NCBI GenBank assembly: GCA_029747585.1
Contig: JAPEVF010000141.1
Coordinates: 1 to 64,000 of the forward strand
Length of the DNA: 64,000 nucleotides
Reading direction: 5' to 3'
DNA from: Pleurotus djamor
Taxonomy: Eukaryota > Basidiomycota > Agaricomycetes > Agaricales > Pleurotaceae
Shown here piece by piece: positions 11,594 to 22,935 of the stretch (positions are counted from its first letter, which is position 1; each line of letters starts with the position of its first letter). A program made the position numbers and the translations under genes. The notes under the pieces were generated by a model. It made no database searches. It was not told the origin of the DNA and was given only the letters and a program-made list of their open reading frames with translations.

Positions 11594-12261
11594 TATTTTA
11601 GATGGGCCAAGATAGTGGATGGTGCAGGCCCGGGGGCGTTGCCAATTTGTTCATGGCTCTACGATCAGGCTCTCGGATTTGAGACCGAAGACGTCGATTT
11701 ATATTCATCGTACCATCGACGCTAGTTATAAAGTCTTCGGACGCCATGTGTATCATCATCATCGGCGGTCGTGACACACCTTGTACTTTCGGCATGAACA
11801 ATGGTCAAGCAGCGAGAACTGCGTGTTGGTTGCTGACCTCTGGGATGGATTGAGTTGATCCTGTCCGCAGCAGCTTCGAATTCCTTGGTACGCACCTCAT
11901 CCCTTCTCTATCAGAAACGCCTAGACTCCTCAAGAAGCAAGTCGTTCCCGAAGCTTGGGATACTGGAGGGAAATTCACTGTATCATGTGGTCATCTTGAT
12001 GCTATCGCTGAAAGAGGGTGAATAGTGACAGGTCGCCAAGAGAAAGGGTGTTGTTCCTCGTCGCTTGGATGATGTCGATGATGCAGGTGTGTCCAAAAGC
12101 GCTCTAACGGAGGACATATAAAAGGTGCTTCGCTTTCGGCGTACTTGCACCAACGACTCGTCTCGAAGATCCCAATTTACTTGTACGTGCTAAGATTTAT
12201 ACATGAGATCCAGACTGACCATTCGTTTTCTTAGCAGACCTCAAAGAGCTACACGTACCAG

Positions 12262-12623
12262 ATGTCTTTTGCTGACTCCTCCTCCAACATCCGTCTCGGG
12301 GACCACACCTTGTACGCATCAGTCCAAAATGGGGACGGCGACTGGGGTGACTGCGAGCTTAACCTAAACACTATCCTCGGTAACCACGACGGAGAGTTTG
12401 CTCCAGGCGGAGAAAACNTTTTTTGACTCTGCGCAAGGCATTTGGTTGGATGGAACGACGTTGCGTGGACAGCTCATGAACGTCGAGGGGGAGTGGAAAG
12501 ACGCCGAAATTGATTTGAACGGTTTCATCGGGAACGATAACGGGTCCCTCATCTTTGGTGAGCTTCCCGATGCATAGCTACTGCATATTGATTCTGACGG
12601 GGACTTTGCTTGCAGTTGGTTAA
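12262..12623 (+). CDS. CVNH (cyanovirin-N homology) protein, left arm
   Basis: This is a small protein of about 100 aa, the size of a single CVNH domain. These are sugar-binding lectin-like folds found in fungi and ferns. Exon 1 (12262-12556) begins MSFADSSSNIRLGDHTLYAS and shows the two-fold internal repeat of the family: ELNLNTILGNHDGEF in the first half and EIDLNGFIGNDNGSLIF in the second. Exon 2 adds only two codons before TAA (12621-12623), giving a C terminus of LIFVG. No signal peptide is present, so a cytosolic role is likely. An N at 12418 adds a base that would break the frame; the right-arm copy shows the base is spurious. Lectin specificity cannot be told from sequence. Confidence 0.85.
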
Positions 12624-12800
12624 GAGAAGCCACAAGTAATGAGCAAGCGATGCGTGCCGTGTGCGTGCGCGCCCGTGACGACGAACTACTTGTCACCCCT
12701 GATTACTCCTAAATGTATTGTGTGGTCGTGCTTGGCACCGAAATAATTTGTGTGATTGCGTTACCCTGAACTTTTTCAAATCTCCTTTCCTCTTCCCCTC

Positions 12801-13655
12801 ATGACCACGACGAAGTCAAACATGCTCGACATCGAGGACGACGATGCCCGACAACGTAGAATCCGTTAGTATCCTGCTCACTTGGAGCCATCGCGGTCGT
12901 TCGAGAAGTGACTGAGACTTGTGGCTTTACAGAAATAGCACTAGAGAAACTGAACAAATCGTCGTCCACGTCTGTCTCACCGATGCCTTCCTTTTCGTTT
13001 GGCTTTGGTGGCAATCCAAGTCCAGGACAACTGCCACTTCCTACCCCTCCCACAGAACGTGAGTTCCGTGTTTGTTCAGAATGAAGCCATCTCTGAAGTG
13101 GTTGCGATTTTGTCTTGACAGTATTATCTCGAGTTCAAGCGTTTCTTCCTCAATTAGAAGCTTCGAATGCTCTGCTAGCCCAGAAGATGCAGGATAGTCC
13201 GGCTAGCGTGGATATTGAGAATATTACGGAGGGGAGCACAGAGTACATTGAGATGGTGCGTCTCCTTCTCCAGCTGGTGTTCAATCAATTCAGATTGCTC
13301 TTGAATTATCTCACAGAACCTTGGCCTTGGTGTATTCGAACAAAGACTGGGAGGAACGCAAGGTGATATGGACGTGGACGCCGAGGAAGCCGAGTTCTCT
13401 AGTTCCTCTTCCTCCTCTTCGTCCACCCCTACGTCTGGTCCTACCACACTGAGACCCACTTTTGCTTCTTCTACCTCTTCCTTCACCTCATCTTCATCGT
13501 CCTCAGATGACGATAACGGCGACTATGATGATTACGATTCCGACGCGTCTTCTGAGATCATCACCTGCTTCGTTCCATCGAGACCTATCCGACCATTACC
13601 CAGGCGAAGCTTGAATGCACGACCCCGTCCTCAGATCGTCGTCCTGGGAGACTGA
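12801..13655 (+). CDS. NOPCHAP1-like (DUF4598) protein, left arm
   Basis: The start MTTTKSNMLDIEDDDARQRR at 12801 is followed by four further exons. The core LSRVQAFLPQLEASNALLAQ, then DIENITEGSTEYIEM, resembles the conserved segment of NOPCHAP1/C12orf45-like proteins, which in animals act as a cofactor in box C/D snoRNP assembly. The last exon (from about 13365) has a poly-Ser tract, an acidic Asp run (SSDDDNGDYDDYDSDASSE) and a basic Arg-rich tail ending VVLGD. This layout fits a nuclear or nucleolar chaperone-like protein. Both arms keep an intact reading frame, so both copies may be functional. The assignment comes from motif memory; the low-complexity tail carries no family information. 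Confidence 0.6.
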
Positions 13656-14536
13656 GTGGCGTTCGTCACAGAGCTTTGAGCATGACCATACTGCTCTTCT
13701 CCGCAGTCGCGTAGGGGTCTATTTTTAGACCCTCGGCACGGAATCCCCATTCGATTCCTATATTTCCTATCCACCCCTTTTTCTTGTTCGTGTTCTTGCT
13801 CCCTACTCTGTCATCTTGTACTACATACATATCCCTGCTGAATCTCATCTTACCCTCCTGCTCTTGCTTTGAATTGTGAAAGCTCCTCCACGACGTGTCT
13901 CAGTCGACAGATGTCGTGGTTTCCGATGCATGTCACGTCATCATACCCTGGGCTCTAAGGGTTGACGCGCTGGCTCTACGTGGTGGCCTTTGGGAAGATT
14001 ACGCGGATGGTCCCCCGTGGGGTAAACCACGTAAGGCATTTAGAGCCCCAGTCAGCGGCCGATGTTGGGGAGGGCTGACCAGTTCTCTTTCAATGGCTCC
14101 AGGCTGACTATTACCATGGGGGCTGTCTTAGCGTATGTCTTAACGACACGTAGACCTTTTGAACGGACCACTCGATGGCAGAAGCAGACCGTAACGCGCT
14201 TCTCTGGATCAACGCAGACGCCGAGTGCTCCTCCTGTTCTTGTCCGTGCTGACGCATTAGGCGATGTAAGTCAAGCTTGAAAGCTTGATCAGTTGATTGT
14301 GCACACAACTCGTCTCCCACGGAATATCAAGACTCAGTGCTTTCCTTGTGCGTTTTGAAATTCCTTTGTTTGACATGCCAATCCAAATCCGATGTGTCTA
14401 GAATGTTGGTACGCGATCTTCGCGCCTGCTCAAGCTTCTTCGATGCAGGCTTTCAAGTTTGCCTGTCGCTCCTGCCATTAGGACCCAAAGATCCTACGTC
14501 AAACAAGACCTCGTAGTACCAAAGTGCCCAGAATAT
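13656..14536. other. Conserved between arms but no convincing gene
   Basis: The stretch is mirrored at about 36950-38825 in the right arm, where a Helitron-like insertion interrupts it. ORFs on both strands shift frame between the two copies (for example 14111-14320 against 38146-38421), which argues against a protein-coding gene. It probably holds 3' regions of the converging neighbours. Confidence 0.4.
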
Positions 14537-14896
14537 TTAGAGAACCCCAAACGGACAGTTGCAAAACGCTCCACATGCGGTTGATAGGCTGCACATAAGA
14601 GATACAAAAGTGGGTAAGGTATTCGGCGGCGCTGATTCACGAATCGTGGTAGGACTCACCATGCCCAGGGACCTCTTTCCTTCCCTTTTACGGGGAGTAA
14701 CTGCGAATCTGGTGGATAGGCGTAGCTCATTTGGGACTGTGGTTGGGGTTGCGCTTGCGATGGACCCATGTCAGCATGTCGCCATCGGAAGTTGACGAGG
14801 AAAGTAATGAAGCTTACTTGGGTAACCTGGTTGAGGTGGGAGCGGACTTGATTGTTGTCCTGGTGTAGTGATATGATTTGGCGAAGGCTTTTCCAT
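14537..14896 (-). CDS. Small Pro/Gln-rich protein with Cys-rich C terminus, CYSTM-like (left arm)
   Basis: This is a three-exon gene of roughly 70 aa read on the minus strand. It starts MEKPSPNHITTPGQQSSPLP at 14896, continues with a Pro/Gln-rich exon (QPQPQSQMSYAYPPD) and LLPVKGKERGPWA, and ends with ACGAFCNCPFGVL before TAA at 14537-14539. A soluble Pro/Gln-rich N terminus followed by a short Cys-rich tail is the layout of CYSTM-type stress-associated membrane proteins. Here the tail has only four cysteines, so the assignment is loose. The middle acceptor (cgcaag) is chosen because it gives the same protein in both arms. It neighbours a better CYSTM gene at 15891-16279. Confidence 0.5.
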
Positions 14897-14936
14897 CGGG
14901 AATAATAACCGTTGATTTTTNAAAAAAATAGATGGA

Positions 14937-15890
14937 TAGTCGAGATATATGGTTGCAGCCGTTGCGATTGCTGCCAATGAATAGAGGAGTGGATTTTGAT
15001 GAAGGATTGTCGGTTTATATACTCGCTCACAATACTAAGAAGGTAGTAAGTAATCATCTGATGGCGGGGGAAGTAAGCCTCACATCATTCGCAAAATAAG
15101 TCTACAGTCTGTGCTGTGTTGCTGTGCGTGTGGCAGTTCTTCCGCGTCCGAGGTTTCTTCAGGACGCTGGGGCCCTGATGCCTTGAGGATTGATGTAGTT
15201 AAGTCGGTTCGGATAGACGGACGTAGGGTTGAATGGGAGGGATTAGGACGTCACGCACAGTGGCATCAGAAATCGACGGAGTCAAAGCACGTTCACGAAG
15301 CTAGCGACGAATCCCTTTGATAAATGTCGATGGGTGTTGGAAATCGAATATGTCACTCAAGCCGGGCGGTAGCTTCAACGTTTACAACATTTAGATTCAT
15401 GCAGTAATTAGCGCCATTGACGGCTGGAGACGATGCAGAGTCGTACGGCCTTGGTTCGGCTATAAGATCGATAAGGGAAGTAGGTGAATGGAGGGTACGC
15501 TGATACTGAACTCCCACCAAATTTCGAGTGAGTAGATGCCCCCCGGCTTGACTCTTTCAGCGTAGGCTTGGAGGATGCGCGTTGTTCGATAGACGAAAAG
15601 GTTCCCGAGATCGGGGAAGTGTATGGGGACTATGCGAGTCGGGGCGTGGCTCCAGGAAGTCTGAGAGGAAGGACTCAGGCACAGGGTGGTTTTACAATGG
15701 CGTATGATTAGAAGGACTATGGAAACAATACAATGAAAATTGGGAATGTCCAGAGTGATTGGAGAATGTCGTCAAGCCATGACGGTACATGTATGATTAC
15801 ACACGGCGATTTCGGGTAACAGATGATGAGCGAGAGGTGCAGGCCACCGGGGGTGGGGGGGTTCCAAGCTTAGAGGGTGCTCAGAAACAC
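14937..15890. other. Intergenic between two CYSTM-like genes
   Basis: I see no gene. The region is mirrored in the right arm (about 35700-36550), which supports the duplication rather than a gene. Confidence 0.4.
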
Positions 15891-16279
15891 CAGCATGGAC
15901 AACAGCAACATGCTCCGCAACAACCTGCGAGACTATATGGACCGTATTAGACAATAGGGTTAAACGTAGCATTTTCGCAACAGCTCACCAAGCACAGGGG
16001 ATCAGCCAGCCTGAGTTATCCTCCTTCTCCGGTGGTCTTTGAACATGAACCATTTGTGGTTGACCTTGAGGTTGTTGTTGATGATGGGGAGGGTAATAAC
16101 CCGAGTCGTGCTCTACATAAATCGAAGTAAGAAAAGGGGGTAAAATCGTTGAGAATGGTGCACAACTCACGCTGATATGGCGGCTGTTGGGGTGGGGGAT
16201 GCTGGCCCTGCCATCCTGAGTACGCTGGGGCAGGTTTCTCCATGTTTAGCGGAGGACCGTAGTAGTTTTGTGCAGACAT
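15891..16279 (-). CDS. CYSTM-type cysteine-rich tail protein (left arm)
   Basis: The protein, of about 87 aa, starts MSAQNYYGPPLNMEKPAPAY and is Pro/Gln/Gly/Tyr-rich. It then has RPPEKEDNSGWLIPCA and ends in a cysteine-packed hydrophobic tail, CLAGCCGACCCCPCWCF. This is the classic CYSTM arrangement: a short C-terminal helix full of cysteines that is likely membrane-inserted or palmitoylated, linked in yeast and plants to stress and metal tolerance. The last acceptor is the 'atatag' just before tctcgcagg; a slightly later AG would lose the Cys tail, which is why I reject it. Three exons are seen, with the stop at 15891-15893. The right-arm copy encodes the same tail. Confidence 0.75.
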
Positions 16280-16776
16280 TTAGAGCGCGGGCGTGAGTCC
16301 CTACGATGAGGAGCAGAGAGAAGGGAAGAAAGCAGGGTAGATTTGGTTAGGGCACTCCTAGTGGATTTATAGCGAGGAGCTAAGAAGGAGAAGATCGCAG
16401 CTTGTCCTGCAGAGCTTTGCGTAGTTCCATTGTGGCTGTTCCGGAGGGGAGCGACCTCCCGAGTTGCCTTGGCAGGTCGGATAGGAGACAAATTCAGTGC
16501 CCCCTNGTTTGAGCATCCTATCAGAGGAGTCAACGGTAGGTGTGAGTTTGCACCTGTTTGCTAGGCTTGTCGTAGTCCTTTCCGTTATAAAACAACTATA
16601 AAATAAGATTCGACTCGTACATGGACATTGCGACTGAACTCTCTGGGACGCCATACGATGTCCTTGCTTTGAAGGTGCGATACAGGATGTACCATCTGCC
16701 CTATTCTACCTGGAATCACTCATCTCCGTGGTCATTTTGACGGTTAAAAGCAGACTCACTGACTAGCATCCACGTC

Positions 16777-18390
16777 ATGCTTACTGGAACTGTGGGTTCC
16801 CTTCACGGCGACAATATCGACGAGGCGCTGCCAGGCTTTTCACTTGAAAGCAATATGACATCTACCCTTGTTGCCGATCTTCCTGACGAACTTCTCACAA
16901 TGATATTTGAGAACCTTCCTCTTGGCTTAAAGACCACCAATGCCCAGAAAGTCCTCGAGCTAAACGGTCTACGCCAATCCTTCTTCGTTTGTACTCATGT
17001 ATGTCGTCGATGGCGACACATTCTTATCTCCGTCCCTTCCTTTTGGGACACAATCTACGTCTTTATGGAGAAAGAACTGGCCGAACTCTTCTCTGAGCGA
17101 GCGGGACCTACGCTCCCCCTTCGACTCCTTAACGATGAAAGAGCCCATAGATGGAATGGAGCAACGATTGGATACTTCATCCAAAATCACTCCTCGCGGA
17201 TCCGTGAACTGGAGGTTAACCCAGATAGAAGTGCCGAAGCCACAGATCTCATATCCTCTATCACACAGCCCAACTTACCAATGCTCGAGCACCTCACCAT
17301 TGTTCGGACGTTTTCATGGGGCTCTTTCCAATTTTTTCCTGCGACTGAAAGTGGGTTCGAGACATCAGCTATACGTCCTGTACTACGTTACCTTCATCTC
17401 CAAGAGTTCCTACCTCAAAACATACATTCTCCTCTCTTCTCTCAGCTCTCCTTCCTCAAAATCCAATTCGAGCTTGGTAACATATTCAGACTGGGCTTGA
17501 CCTATCTCCTGCACACATTAGGCGGAATGGTTCATCTGCAAGTTCTAGATCTCAAGGAAATTATTTCTCCTGACGTCCCACACACACAAACACCGACCTT
17601 AACTATCCTACCGTCCTTGACTTCCTTGGTCCTGGAAGAGGACCTCCATATATTGGAGGTTTTTCTCCGGCACGTATCCTGTCCTCACGTCATCTCCGCC
17701 CGAATGCACGCACCCCCCTACGGTCAAGCGGATTCGGCTCACCTGACTTCCGCGGTTGCAGGATTCCTCGCCTTGATCCCCACTGAGCCACGCGACTGGC
17801 ACTCACGGCTAGTCCTGGCGCCAAATACGGGCAGCTACTGGACGCAAGCTATCCATATATATCCTCAGCGTGAATATGAACGGGGAGAGGGTGAGATTCT
17901 ACCTGGATCACCACCGTTCAAATTCTCGATTACACAGCAAAACGGCAGTGGCCTATGGCAATCATTCATGCGAGTGTTTCCTGCTGGCGCACCTCGAATC
18001 GCCACCCTCCAATTTAATCGACCGCACGACTTGAAGTCATTCGATTGGGTTTTCCATCCACCTGAAACATATATTAAAACTCTCCTTGTCGACTCGCTCC
18101 CTACATGTGAGGGCCTTCTCCTTGGCGAGGGCCCTTATCGGGAAACATCAGAAGTTTACTATCCTTCAATTGAGCACGTCATTTGGGTCCCCTATAAGGG
18201 TGTGGATGGCGAGGATATGTTAGACGCGGGCAGCATCCTGCGTGAACGGGAATCGAAGGGACTGGCGGTGAAGAAGCTCACCATCGTTTGTACGCCTGAA
18301 GATCATGAGTTGGTGACGGATATGGCATGGTTTCAACAAGAAGTGATGGAAGTCAAATTGGTGGAGTCGGTGCCCTCTCTGACTGTGTAA
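16777..18390 (+). CDS. F-box protein, divergent (spacer)
   Basis: This single-exon protein of 537 aa lies just inside the left arm. The F-box sits at about residues 30-50 (TSTLVADLPDELLTMIFENL), followed by THVCRRWRHILISVPSFWDT. The remainder aligns in layout with the arm F-box proteins: PTLPLRLLND, SSRIRELEV, and near the C terminus YYPSIEHVIWVPYKGVD and GLAVKKLTIVC. It is clearly a diverged paralogue and not part of the recent duplication. It has no N-terminal coiled segment like the arm copies. It is a presumed SCF adaptor with unknown target. Confidence 0.82.
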   Translation: MLTGTVGSLHGDNIDEALPGFSLESNMTSTLVADLPDELLTMIFENLPLGLKTTNAQKVLELNGLRQSFFVCTHVCRRWRHILISVPSFWDTIYVFMEKELAELFSERAGPTLPLRLLNDERAHRWNGATIGYFIQNHSSRIRELEVNPDRSAEATDLISSITQPNLPMLEHLTIVRTFSWGSFQFFPATESGFETSAIRPVLRYLHLQEFLPQNIHSPLFSQLSFLKIQFELGNIFRLGLTYLLHTLGGMVHLQVLDLKEIISPDVPHTQTPTLTILPSLTSLVLEEDLHILEVFLRHVSCPHVISARMHAPPYGQADSAHLTSAVAGFLALIPTEPRDWHSRLVLAPNTGSYWTQAIHIYPQREYERGEGEILPGSPPFKFSITQQNGSGLWQSFMRVFPAGAPRIATLQFNRPHDLKSFDWVFHPPETYIKTLLVDSLPTCEGLLLGEGPYRETSEVYYPSIEHVIWVPYKGVDGEDMLDAGSILRERESKGLAVKKLTIVCTPEDHELVTDMAWFQQEVMEVKLVESVPSLTV

Positions 18391-18598
18391 AACTTGTAAG
18401 TCAATTGACAAGATCTTGGACCACCCTAGACTTATTTCCATTTATCGATCTTCAGTATCCTACACATTTTCTGTCGATAAACGGGATGATGGAAGGTCGC
18501 GCTTTGAAATGCTCACAAGTTTTTGTTTATATAAAGGCACCCGCCGAACTTGTTATCGTCACGGGTCAGCCTCGAGGCGTACTCATCTTTCGTCCATC

Positions 18599-18991
18599 AT
18601 GACCGTCAGTATCCTTGAATGGTTCCAGTCAAGCATCCCCAACATCAGCGACATCAACCAAAAAATCCAAGATCTACAAGATGAAACTGCCTGCCTACGA
18701 CGCGCACGCAAATCTCGTCTTCCAACGGGCACGATCGTCGCAGAATTTCCTGAACACCTCTTGTGCATGATCTTCAGCCTGGTATCCCTCGATTTCGACG
18801 AGACTTTGTCCATCATCAAGAACACCCTTGCCATCACGCACTTTCCACAAATGTGGCCCTGCATACTGAGCCACAGCAACCAGAAAATCACTGATCCCTG
18901 CCTAAGCCGTGCCGGAGCAATTACGGGGTTGGGGGCGCATTCTCTACGAGGAGGGGTTGGACTTTTTGCATATGCCTTCCAGCATCCTTGA
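18599..18991 (+). pseudogene. Truncated F-box gene
   Basis: The start MTVSILEWFQSSIPNISDIN at 18599, with QKIQDLQDETACLRRARKSR after it, matches the N-terminal coiled segment of the arm F-box proteins (ILAWLRSGVHGVDDIDKKIE). IVAEFPEHLLCMIFSLVSLD is an F-box start. After about residue 80 the conserved THVCRRWR block is missing or scrambled, and the frame ends at 130 aa instead of about 550. I read it as a truncated, probably non-functional copy upstream of GMC gene 2. This mirrors the F-box/GMC pairing seen elsewhere in the window. Confidence 0.6.
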
Positions 18992-20098
18992 CCTTCGCGG
19001 GGACTATATCTCATAACTCCGTACTCTTGATCGCGTGGGAGCCTGGGAGGAGCGAGTGTAGAGGTTTATTCCCACTCCGTAGCGTAGGTCGGCGCTCTTT
19101 CCACCACAAACCGTCAACAAACCGTTCGATTCTGCAAGCCGAAACAAACTTGGCCTCAGTGTCGCTGAAACAGGCCAATCTGGCTTTCCTATCTTGAACT
19201 TTTGCATCTGCTATAGTATCGTATGTAGCCCCTTGGGTGCAGCCCAAGTCTAGACAGGACGGGCGCGGCGCGTAGCCGTATGTATAATGCGTGCCGTTTG
19301 CGACTCCAACTCGGACTCCACCAAGCAAATCTCGACGCCTCGCCGAGGCACAACAGCGAATTCCCCCTTCGGTTCCCTCAGCCGTATCCAGTCGCCAAAC
19401 ACATCGACAGATTATCCGGTGTGTCAGGAATGATTGATGAACATTTTACCTTGAATGGACCATTTTTCGCCCGGGAACCTAGGACAACGTATGGACTCTC
19501 CCACCACCCCCACGCTCTCGGACGTACCCTGTGAAAACTCACTGATAAGTTGATGCTCGTTGCTCGGCGCTTTCACCCCCCGACAATATCAATCAACTCC
19601 GTCGTACGAAGTGACAATCCTTTTTGATCTCGTTGGAGTCGTAGTCTCTCCTAGACACAGTGCGTCCACACAAGTATAACTCGCCCGCTTGCATGAACTG
19701 AGGTCTGAGCTCATATCCAGCCGTGCGTGTTGGACTTGGTACACGACGCTGCGATACCCGTCCGCTTGCCAGCTGCCAATCACAAATATCGACCAGAATT
19801 CGAGGTTCGGCTAAGCCCAGCGCATCATACCTTCCGCGAGTCCCGCCTCTCTTTACATCCGTTTAGCAACATCGTCGAATCATAACGCCTTTCGGATATG
19901 ATATCACTCCCTTGAAAGTCCGAGTCTTTGCAAAATGTATTGACCTAGATCTCTCTGCCGTTGTTGATGGTGCATGGTCTCAACATATCCGATCAATGAC
20001 GGAGGAGGTGGGTATCTCTCTCCGACTCAGAATAGATGCTTCAAGCTTTATTTCTTCTTAGTGCCTGGAAGCCAAAGCGCTTGCTATGGATTGAGCGG

Positions 20099-20105
20099 TA
20101 TAAAA
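20099..20105 (+). promoter_or_regulatory. TATA box of GMC gene 2
   Basis: TATAAAA lies 66 bp upstream of the ATG at 20165. An equivalent element occurs at 30299-30305 before GMC gene 3. The upstream block at 19819-19866 matches the one at 5403-5450. Confidence 0.55.
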
Positions 20106-20164
20106 ACAAGGTAAACGTCTCTCAAACACCTCCAGCAAGCACATTTCCGCTACCCCCAACCGCC

Positions 20165-22673
20165 ATGGCCTTATCTCGCTTCTTCAATGGACTGGCGGTG
20201 CTCATTTTGGGTCTATCTGCCAGTGCCAAACTCACTTCTCGTATCCATGATGTCAATGACCGTGATTACGACTTCATCGTCGTTGGTGGTACGTCCATAC
20301 CACCGCCTTTTAAACCGAGACTAACTTCAATGTAGCGGGGAACGCTGGCTGCGTCGTCGCTAGCCGTCTCTCCGAATCTCGATCTACTCGAGTGCTTCTC
20401 ATTGAGGCTGGCATGTCGTGGGTTATCCTGGACTTCCTTTTCTTGATTGCCGACGAATCTGACACCTTCTACCCTTGGTAGCAACGAAGGCATTGAGGAC
20501 GCCATCGTTCCCTTGTTTGGCCCAGACATGACCCCCGATAAGCCATGGAACTGGAACTATACCGTTGCCCCTCAAGTTGCCCTGGATAACCGCACGTTTC
20601 CATACCCCCGTGGCAAACTCCTCGGTGGTAGCTCCTCTGTCAGTAAGTTGACCAGCGCGTAATCACAGATTTCACCGCGCTCAACTCCGTTAGATTTCGT
20701 CGTTTACAACTGGGGTGGTTCCGATGACTTCGACAGGTGGGCGAATCACACCGGAGATCAAGGTTGGTCTTGGGATAGTTTACAGCCGTTCATGAGGAAG
20801 GTAAAACACCCTCCTCTTAGCAAGGTTGTCCTGTCTGTCTGATGTACATTTCTAACAGAATGAGCGAATGGTACCACCTGCGGACAATCATAACACTACC
20901 GGCCAGTTCCTCCCTTCTGCACACGGCTTTAATGGAACCTTGATGACTAGGTTCGCCTTTGTTCCTTGTACTGACTTCCCTGATTGCTGACGACGGATCG
21001 TCATCTAGCTTGCCCGGCTACCCTAGTAGGTTTCGTGTCCCTGTGGCGGTTTAGTATACGTGTGCTTACAACATCTTGAACTTAGCTCCCATCGACGACA
21101 TGATCATGGAAGCTACGACCCAAGTCCCAGGTTTCCCATTCAACATCGACATGAACCGAGGTGATGAGATTGGAATCGGTATGTCGTTACGGCGATTATC
21201 CATGCGTCACCAACATCCAAGTCTTGTTTCATAGGTTGGGCCGTCAGTACCATCGGAAAGTCCAAACGCGCTAGCTCCGCGACGACATACCTTCGTCCTG
21301 ACGTCATCGCACGGCCAAATCTTGATGTCCTCATTACGGCGCAGGTCACTCGCCTGATCCAAAACGGTGTCCGGGGACGAGTTCCCGTAGTCACGGGCGT
21401 CGAGTTCAGTCAGAGCCCTAGTTGTGCGTGTGGCTGCCGTGTCTATCAGATTCACCTCCCGACTCATCTTGCTCCTAGCTCCCAAGTTCACTCTGAAAGC
21501 GAAGAAAGAAGTCATTCTCAGCGCTGTAAGTTTGATCCGTACATGACTCTTTTTAAGGCAACTCAATTTCCTTTGTAGGGTTCTATCGGCTCCGCCCAGT
21601 TGCTACTTCTCAGTGGGATTGGCGATGCTGCAGAATTGTCTCAAGTCGGAATCCACTCCATCGCGAATGTCCCTGATGTTGGAAAGAACCTCCAAGTACG
21701 TGTTCGTCCTCTTGAAACTGTGACAGGTAATTGACTTCATGGCAGGATCACGCACTTCTACCCAATCAGTTCTACGTCAACTCTACTGACACATGGGAAA
21801 TTCGCAGGAATTTGACTATCTTTAACGAACAACTGGCTGAGTACAACACCACGGGCCAAGGCCCTCTTGTCAATACTGTATGCAACCATATGGCTTGGCT
21901 GAGGGTTCCTGACAACTCCTCAATCTGGCAAGGAGAACCAGACCCCTCCGCTGGGCCAACGTCTGGCCACTACGAGCTTATCTTCTCTGTGAGCGCTTGA
22001 CTCTTTATCATTGTACTCACTCTCTAATAGATTCTCTCCAGAATGGCTTTATCGGTGTCGTCCAGGACCTCCCTGATGAAGGGAATTTCTTTACCATCAC
22101 TAGCAACCTTGTGACGCCCGCCTCCCGTATGTCTCCTTCCTGAGTACTTTCGCGTTGTCTGACATCTGCCACCACACCAGGTGGTTCCCTGACCTTGAAG
22201 TCTTCAAACCCCTGGGAGGATCCTATCATTGACCCAGGTTTCTTGACTTCCCCTCTCGATGTTCGTATCTATCGCGAAGCCTACAAAGCCGTCCATCGCT
22301 TCATCTCTGCTCCCGTCTTCGATGGATACATCCTTGGCCCCTTCGGAGAGGGTAACGCAACCACCGACGACGAAATTGACGCGTACGTGCGCAAGTACAC
22401 CACGAGCGTTTGGCATCCTGTCGGTACTGCGGCCATGAGCCCGGTCCATTCCAAGTCTGGGGTTGTCAATCCCGATTTAACCGTGAAGGGTGTCAGTGGT
22501 TTGCGTGTCGTCGATGCTTCCATCATGGTCCGCCTTCTTGTGTGTAGTTCTTTGAGAGTTCTGCTGATTTAGGCCATTTCTAGCCATACATTGTTGCTGC
22601 ACATACTCAAGCTGCCGTATATGTTATTGCTGAACGCGCATCTGACCTCATCAAGAAATCTTGGAAGCTTTAG
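20165..22673 (+). CDS. Secreted GMC oxidoreductase, aryl-alcohol-oxidase-like (copy 2)
   Basis: This has the same 14-exon architecture as the gene at 5764, including the 17-bp exon that encodes the LPGYP segment. The start MALSRFFNGLAVLILGLSAS gives a signal peptide. The FAD loop spans the first intron (VVG|AGNAG). SVWHPVGTAAMSP and AAHTQAAVYVIAERASDL carry the catalytic His pair, and the protein ends KSWKL. All splice sites I checked are GT-AG and the frame is open, so it appears functional. It is most similar to gene 3 at 30378 and less so to the arm copies. It lies upstream of the versatile peroxidase; H2O2 made by this enzyme could feed that peroxidase. Confidence 0.9.
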
Positions 22674-22857
22674 AACTAGAAGGCGTCTCCGTCCAGACCG
22701 AATACCACGCCATACCTCTCTATACCAGCCACTTACAGTACCCGCCATTGTCTTTTCTTGATACACTATAGATATATTCATTTTCTTGTCGTAATCAATG
22801 TAATAACATCTTAATTCCGTCATTCCATGGAAGCGAGGACGACGAATCTGGCAGAAA

Positions 22858-22935
22858 GGAGCCCAACCTCAACACTATCCTTGGTGCCCACAACGGAGAA
22901 TTCGCTCCAAGGTGATAGAGCTTCTTCGAATCTGT
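22858..22935 (+). pseudogene. CVNH gene fragment
   Basis: The segment reading PNLNTILGAHNGEFAP, followed by an aligned but stop-interrupted stretch (tgatagagcttcttcgaatctg), matches the middle of the CVNH genes in the arms (LNLNTILGNHDGEFAPGGEN). Only about 75 bp survive. It shows that the GMC/CVNH association once existed beside this GMC copy too. Confidence 0.65.

Larger units (their letters stand above)
4192..16495. repeat. Left arm of large inverted duplication
   Basis: This block is repeated in reverse orientation at about 35066-47915. The mirrored genes are GMC oxidoreductase, F-box, CVNH, NOPCHAP1-like and the two CYSTM-like genes. Non-coding sequence matches as well, so this is a segmental duplication. 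The outer edge is at gtgagtttcccagat (4192-4206, matching 47901-47915) and the inner edge near 16493 (matching about 35068). The F-box proteins of the two arms differ at only about 14 of 551 residues by my count. The left arm has a private 1.6 kb segment (about 10230-11850). It lacks the two Helitron-like insertions of the right arm. Confidence 0.9.
19245..22820 (+). repeat. Direct duplication, copy A (promoter + GMC gene 2)
   Basis: Sequence from about 19245, through cgccgaggcac, the gtgtcagg/gattgatg block and the promoter, to the 3' flank at about 22820 recurs in the same orientation at about 29500-33060. Introns and flanks align, so this is a segmental direct duplication older than the inverted one, as its copies are more diverged. 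The two copies flank the peroxidase gene. Confidence 0.75.

Noticed and set aside
13175..13486. Glu-rich minus-strand ORF
   Set aside because: It is the complement of the poly-Ser tract in the NOPCHAP1-like last exon.
14111..14320. Small minus-strand ORF with mirror at 38146-38421
   Set aside because: The frame is not conserved between the two arms.
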